DNA of 64,000 bases from Gammaproteobacteria bacterium (lineage in GTDB: Bacteria > Pseudomonadota > Gammaproteobacteria > Xanthomonadales > Marinicellaceae). The stretch is from positions 116,990-180,989 of the forward strand of contig JAUIGR010000001.1 in the NCBI GenBank assembly GCA_030430025.1, read 5' to 3'. The first letter of the stretch is position 1; every line of letters starts with the position of its first letter. Shown here one piece after another: positions 63,854 through 64,000 of this stretch. The translations under genes and the position numbers were made by a program. The notes beneath the pieces were generated by a model, which saw only the letters and a list, made by a program, of their open reading frames with translations, was not told where the DNA came from and searched no databases.

Positions 63854-63917
63854 ATCACACGAATCAAGTAAAAATTGTTTGGGTTTAAATGGTTGATCTT
63901 TGCATAACTGCGATACT

Positions 63918-64000
63918 TAGTCAGTCCTGAAAAAGTCCTTCCTGGCCTTTTCCAGCATCGGTCAAAAAACACTTAAGCGCAAAAGTGTGATTTTGCTGAT
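63918..64000 (+). repeat. dispersed multi-hairpin repeat, copy F (cut by window end)
   Basis: TTAGTCAGTCCTGAAAAAGT, CTTCCTGGCCTTTTCCAG and GGTCAAAAAACACTTAAGCG ... GTGTGATTTTGCTGAT, almost identical to copy B read on its own strand. The remainder of the unit lies beyond base 64000. Confidence 0.85.

Noticed and set aside
1..64000. CRISPR array, tRNA, rRNA, prophage or integron
   Set aside because: No regularly spaced identical short repeats with unique spacers, no tRNA-like folds with CCA ends, no rRNA sequence and no integrase or phage structural genes were seen.

Overview
The window is a chromosomal segment of a free-living, probably marine gammaproteobacterium. It is AT-rich by eye and carries housekeeping genes in gammaproteobacterial form: FtsB-IspD-IspF, monofunctional RelA with an EFDDY motif, RpoH, 67-kDa SppA, and a FimT-PilV-PilW-PilX-PilY1-PilE minor pilin operon. 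The short-form adenylate kinase, the PPi-type phosphofructokinase, large secreted proteins with GxWWxPxxxGxG C-terminal domains, and a secreted beta-helix protein ending in IFMNGFES recall Marinicella and Xanthomonadales relatives. That placement is inference from remembered family features; no search was run.

Layout. 1-1745: end of an Opp/Dpp-type ABC permease pair and a small lipoprotein. 1935-4578: a transmembrane Ser/Thr kinase with a TPR-like C-terminal half, split by a frameshift at an A9 run. 4763-7394: ClpB behind a sigma32-type promoter. 7439-9938: FeoAB behind a Fur-box-like site. 10154-16120: NhaB and a 1468-residue secreted BNR/PA-domain protein. 16272-22313: RelA, a DUF3224-like protein, an oligopeptide-binding protein, a plant-type glutamate-cysteine ligase and an SDR enzyme. 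22703-26539: POT transporter, FmdB-like zinc ribbon, exported methyltransferase-like protein and YpfJ-type metalloprotease. 26665-30008: three-gene ABC-2 exporter. 30177-30337: a 161-bp MITE. 30485-38634: beta-helix protein, ftsB-ispD-ispF, SirB2, FolK, a VNGSI-repeat protein, RluE-type pseudouridine synthase, ArgS and a SPOR protein. 38631-42960: lysyl-endopeptidase-like secreted protease and an LpxL-like acyltransferase. 42999-43230: an apparent structured RNA gene on the minus strand. 44021-48612: DinB, nucleotide-sugar dehydrogenase, PPi-PFK, Adk and a TusA-like protein. 48711-55407: the minor pilin operon, with pilY1 frameshifted. 56141-63853: RpoH, SppA, LpxL-like acyltransferase, rhomboid protease, a small secreted protein, TatD and an OafA-type acyltransferase.

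Three things are not explained by ordinary annotation. First, an interspersed multi-hairpin repeat has five full or partial copies (25503, 32053, 43597, 55866 and 63918, the last cut by the window end) plus a related perfect 24-bp palindrome at 4623. Second, a roughly 190-nt hairpin-rich transcript with six GGA motifs and a strong terminator lies at 43190-42999, resembling CsrA-sequestering RNAs or a regulated leader of the acyltransferase gene. Third, two large genes are each interrupted by a single-base frameshift, one at a homopolymer.

Functional links: RpoH (56141-56995) is the expected factor for the clpB promoter in the same window. The pilin operon, bounded by two closely related terminator hairpins, encodes the priming complex of type IV pili. 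The secreted protease, BNR protein and small secreted protein share one C-terminal domain type, which suggests a common surface or export theme.
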